The notes under the pieces: generated by a model
The model's database searches: none
Told to the model about the DNA's origin: nothing
Seen by the model: the letters and a program-made list of their open reading frames with translations, nothing else
In this document: positions 23,913 through 25,970 of the stretch, one piece after another
Layout of the letters: each line of letters opens with the position of its first letter
Numbering within the stretch: the stretch's first letter is position 1
Position numbers and translations under genes: made by a program
Origin: Paracoccaceae bacterium
GTDB lineage: Bacteria > Pseudomonadota > Alphaproteobacteria > Rhodobacterales > Rhodobacteraceae
Assembly: GCA_027030435.1 (NCBI GenBank)
Contig: JALVEX010000295.1
Location: forward strand, 1-25,970
DNA length: 25,970 nt
Reading direction: 5' to 3'

Positions 23913-25574
23913 ATGCTGCAATTCCCTCTCTGGAAGCGGATCCTGATCTGGAGCCTCGTGCTCCTCGGGCTGATCTATGCGCTTCCCAATGCCTTCTATC
24001 CGCGCGTGGAGCGCCACAATGACGCGGTGGCGGCGATCGAGGCGGGGCAGGACACGCCGGAAAACCGCGCCGCGGCGAAGGCCTGGCCCGATTGGCTGCC
24101 CTCCGGGCTTGTCAATCTCGGGCTCGATCTGCGCGGGGGCGCGCATCTTCTTGTCGAGGTGAAGACGGAGGATGTCTATGACAGCCGGGTGAAGGCCATG
24201 TGGCCCGAGATCCGCGACGCGCTGAAGGTGGAGCGTGACGTGATCGGCGGCATCCGGCGCATCGAGGCGCCCAAGGGCGAGCTTCGGGTGCGGATCGCCA
24301 AGCCCGAGGGCATGGCGCGCGCGCTCGAGATCGTGAAGCGGCTGGCGCGCCCGGTGGCTTCTCTCACCGGGGTCGGCTCGCGCGATATCGAGGTCAGGGC
24401 CGAGGGCGATACGCTGGTGGTCACGCTTTCGGATGCCGAGAAGAAGGCGACCGACGAGCGCACGCTCCAGCAATCGCTCGAGATCATCCGCCGCCGGATC
24501 GACGAGGTGGGCACCCGCGAGCCCACCATCCAGCGCCAGGGCGATCGCCGCATCCTGATCGAGGTGCCGGGGCTTGGCAGCGCCGCCGAGCTGAAGGCGC
24601 TTCTGGGCAAGACGGCAAAGCTCGAGTTCATGCCGGTTGTGGGGCGCACGAGCGATCCCGATGCCAGCCACCCGCCGGGCACGGTTGTCCTGCCGTCGGT
24701 GGACGATCCCGGCACCTATTACATCGTCGAGGATACGCCGGTGGTGACGGGCGAGGAACTGGTGGATGCCCAGCCCTCCTTCGATCAGAACGGCCGCCCG
24801 GCGGTGAGCTTCCGCTTCGATCCCGCGGGCGCGCGCAAGTTCGGCGATTACACGGCCGAGCATGTGGGCGAGCCCTTCGCCATCGTGCTTGACAACGAGG
24901 TGATCTCCGCCCCCGTGATCCAGACGGCGATCCGCGGTGGATCGGGGATCATCACCGGCAATTTCAGCCTCGATGAATCGACCCGTCTGGCGGTCCTGTT
25001 GCGCGCCGGCGCGCTGCCGGCCGGGCTCGATGTGATCGAGGAGCGCACCATCGGCCCCGAACTGGGGCAGGACAGCATCGAGGCGGGCAAGCTCGCCTCC
25101 ATCGTGGCGCTGGTCGCGGTGGTGGCCTTCATGGTGCTGAGCTACGGCGTTTTCGGGCTCATCGCCGATGTGGCGCTGGCGCTCAACGTGGCCATCATCT
25201 TCGGGATGCTCAGCATGATCGGCGGCACGCTCACCCTGCCCGGCATCGCCGGGATCGTGCTGACGATCGGCATGGCGGTCGATGCCAATGTGCTGATCTT
25301 CGAGCGCATCCGCGAGGAGCTGAAGGCGGGCCGCGGCCCGGCGCGGGCGGTGGAGCTTGGTTATGAAAAGGCGCTCTCGGCGATCATCGACGCCAATATC
25401 ACCACCTTCATCACCGCGGTGATCCTGTTCCTGATGGGGGCGGGGCCGGTGCGCGGCTTTGCCGTCACGCTCGGGCTCGGGATCATCACCTCCGTTTTCA
25501 CCGCGATCTACGTGACCCGCCTCATCATCGTGATGTGGTTCGAGCGCCGCCGCCCCAAAACCATCGAGGTATGA
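23913..25574 (+). CDS. secD: Protein translocase subunit SecD
   Basis: SecD uses the proton gradient with SecF to pull exported proteins through the membrane. The 553-residue protein has TM1 (residues about 9-27) and the hallmark GLDLRGG (70-76). A large periplasmic P1 domain contains RRRIDEVGTREPTIQRQGDR, and the conserved LDNEVISAPVIQTAI follows. The RND-type transmembrane block (about residues 390-545) has GMAVDANVLIFERIREEL, where the conserved Asp is part of the proton path, and ALSAIIDANITTFITAVILF. Its stop is 4 bp before secF, so the two are probably translationally coupled. Confidence 0.97.
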   Translation: MLQFPLWKRILIWSLVLLGLIYALPNAFYPRVERHNDAVAAIEAGQDTPENRAAAKAWPDWLPSGLVNLGLDLRGGAHLLVEVKTEDVYDSRVKAMWPEIRDALKVERDVIGGIRRIEAPKGELRVRIAKPEGMARALEIVKRLARPVASLTGVGSRDIEVRAEGDTLVVTLSDAEKKATDERTLQQSLEIIRRRIDEVGTREPTIQRQGDRRILIEVPGLGSAAELKALLGKTAKLEFMPVVGRTSDPDASHPPGTVVLPSVDDPGTYYIVEDTPVVTGEELVDAQPSFDQNGRPAVSFRFDPAGARKFGDYTAEHVGEPFAIVLDNEVISAPVIQTAIRGGSGIITGNFSLDESTRLAVLLRAGALPAGLDVIEERTIGPELGQDSIEAGKLASIVALVAVVAFMVLSYGVFGLIADVALALNVAIIFGMLSMIGGTLTLPGIAGIVLTIGMAVDANVLIFERIREELKAGRGPARAVELGYEKALSAIIDANITTFITAVILFLMGAGPVRGFAVTLGLGIITSVFTAIYVTRLIIVMWFERRRPKTIEV

Positions 25575-25578
25575 GAAG

Positions 25579-25970
25579 ATGCGCCTGAAACTCGTTCCCG
25601 AAGAGACCAACTGGGATTTCTTCAGATACGCGCGCTACACCTTCGGCGCCTCGGTGGTGGCGATGGTGCTTTCGCTGGTGCTGTTCTTCGCCATGGGGCT
25701 GAATTTCGGCATCGATTTTCGCGGCGGCACCACGATCCGCACGGTCTCCGTCAATCCCGTGGACGTGGGCGCCTACAGGAAGGCGATCGGGCCGCTCGGG
25801 CTTGGGGACGTGGTGATCACGGAAGTTTTCGATCCCTCCTTCGGCCCCGAAAAGAACGTCGCCACGATCCGCATCCAGGCCCAGAAGGGGGCCGAGAGCA
25901 TCACGCCCGAAACCATACGCAAGGTCGAGAACGCGCTGAAGGCGGTGGATCCCGAGATCCGCTTCACGGC
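25579..25970 (+). CDS. secF: Protein translocase subunit SecF, 3' end cut by window edge
   Basis: The first 130 codons of SecF are visible, beginning four bases after the secD stop with GAG AAG before the ATG. TM1 (FGASVVAMVLSLVLFFAMGL, residues about 23-42) leads into the SecF hallmark NFGIDFRGGT (about 43-52), then part of the periplasmic P4 domain. The transmembrane RND block lies outside the window. It partners SecD and YajC. In Rhodobacter a Mth938 gene and ccmA follow secF, whereas here those genes are about 20 kb upstream at 2888-4022. Confidence 0.96.
   Translation, partial: MRLKLVPEETNWDFFRYARYTFGASVVAMVLSLVLFFAMGLNFGIDFRGGTTIRTVSVNPVDVGAYRKAIGPLGLGDVVITEVFDPSFGPEKNVATIRIQAQKGAESITPETIRKVENALKAVDPEIRFT

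Overview
The window is a GC-rich chromosomal segment with tightly packed genes and many ATGA start/stop overlaps. The gene set suggests an alphaproteobacterium, most likely in Rhodobacterales. It includes an orf117-type Mth938 gene followed by ccmABCDG (the helABCDX order of Rhodobacter), a DUF1223 protein beside acnA, IalB, lpxD followed by its own ACP and ketosynthase, and serS beside yajC-secDF. This assignment rests on gene content and order only. I see no rRNA, tRNA, prophage, insertion sequence or CRISPR array.

Layout. 1-2719 (minus): a small membrane protein, a DedA-family protein, a cytochrome P450 and a truncated PfkB-type sugar kinase, probably one operon. 2888-6239 (plus): a Mth938-like protein, then the cytochrome c maturation operon ccmA-ccmB-ccmC-ccmD-ccmG. 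6240-6937: a non-coding stretch with a 25-bp tandem repeat, a possible 33-aa ORF and the acnA terminator. 6938-9685 (minus): aconitase, divergent from an exported DUF1223 protein. 10711-13349 (minus): kdsB-kdsA-kdsD, an overlapping Kdo synthesis operon. 13638-16284: a divergent pair, a MepK/DUF882-type peptidase and an LdtD/YcbB-type L,D-transpeptidase. 16338-18932 (plus): lpxD, a dedicated acyl carrier protein and a FabF-type ketosynthase. 19016-19747 (minus): an IalB protein. 20226-21776 (plus): a HerA/DUF853 ATPase. 21895-23398 (minus): serS and a small membrane protein. 23577-25970 (plus): yajC-secD-secF, with secF cut by the window edge.

Much of the window builds the cell envelope: Kdo, lipid A acylation, peptidoglycan 3-3 cross-links, Sec translocation, and cytochrome c assembly in the periplasm.

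The most unusual part is the 478-bp gap at 19748-20225. It appears to hold two short minus-strand RNAs in tandem, each with a hairpin followed by a T-tract. They carry 21-nt segments complementary to each other at 20 of 21 positions. One exposes an anti-Shine-Dalgarno C-rich stretch and the other a Shine-Dalgarno-like G-rich stretch, which looks like a small RNA next to its own sponge or decoy. The same DNA can also be read as a plus-strand leader with a very strong ribosome binding site and a 28-codon ORF. Both readings are inferences from sequence alone.
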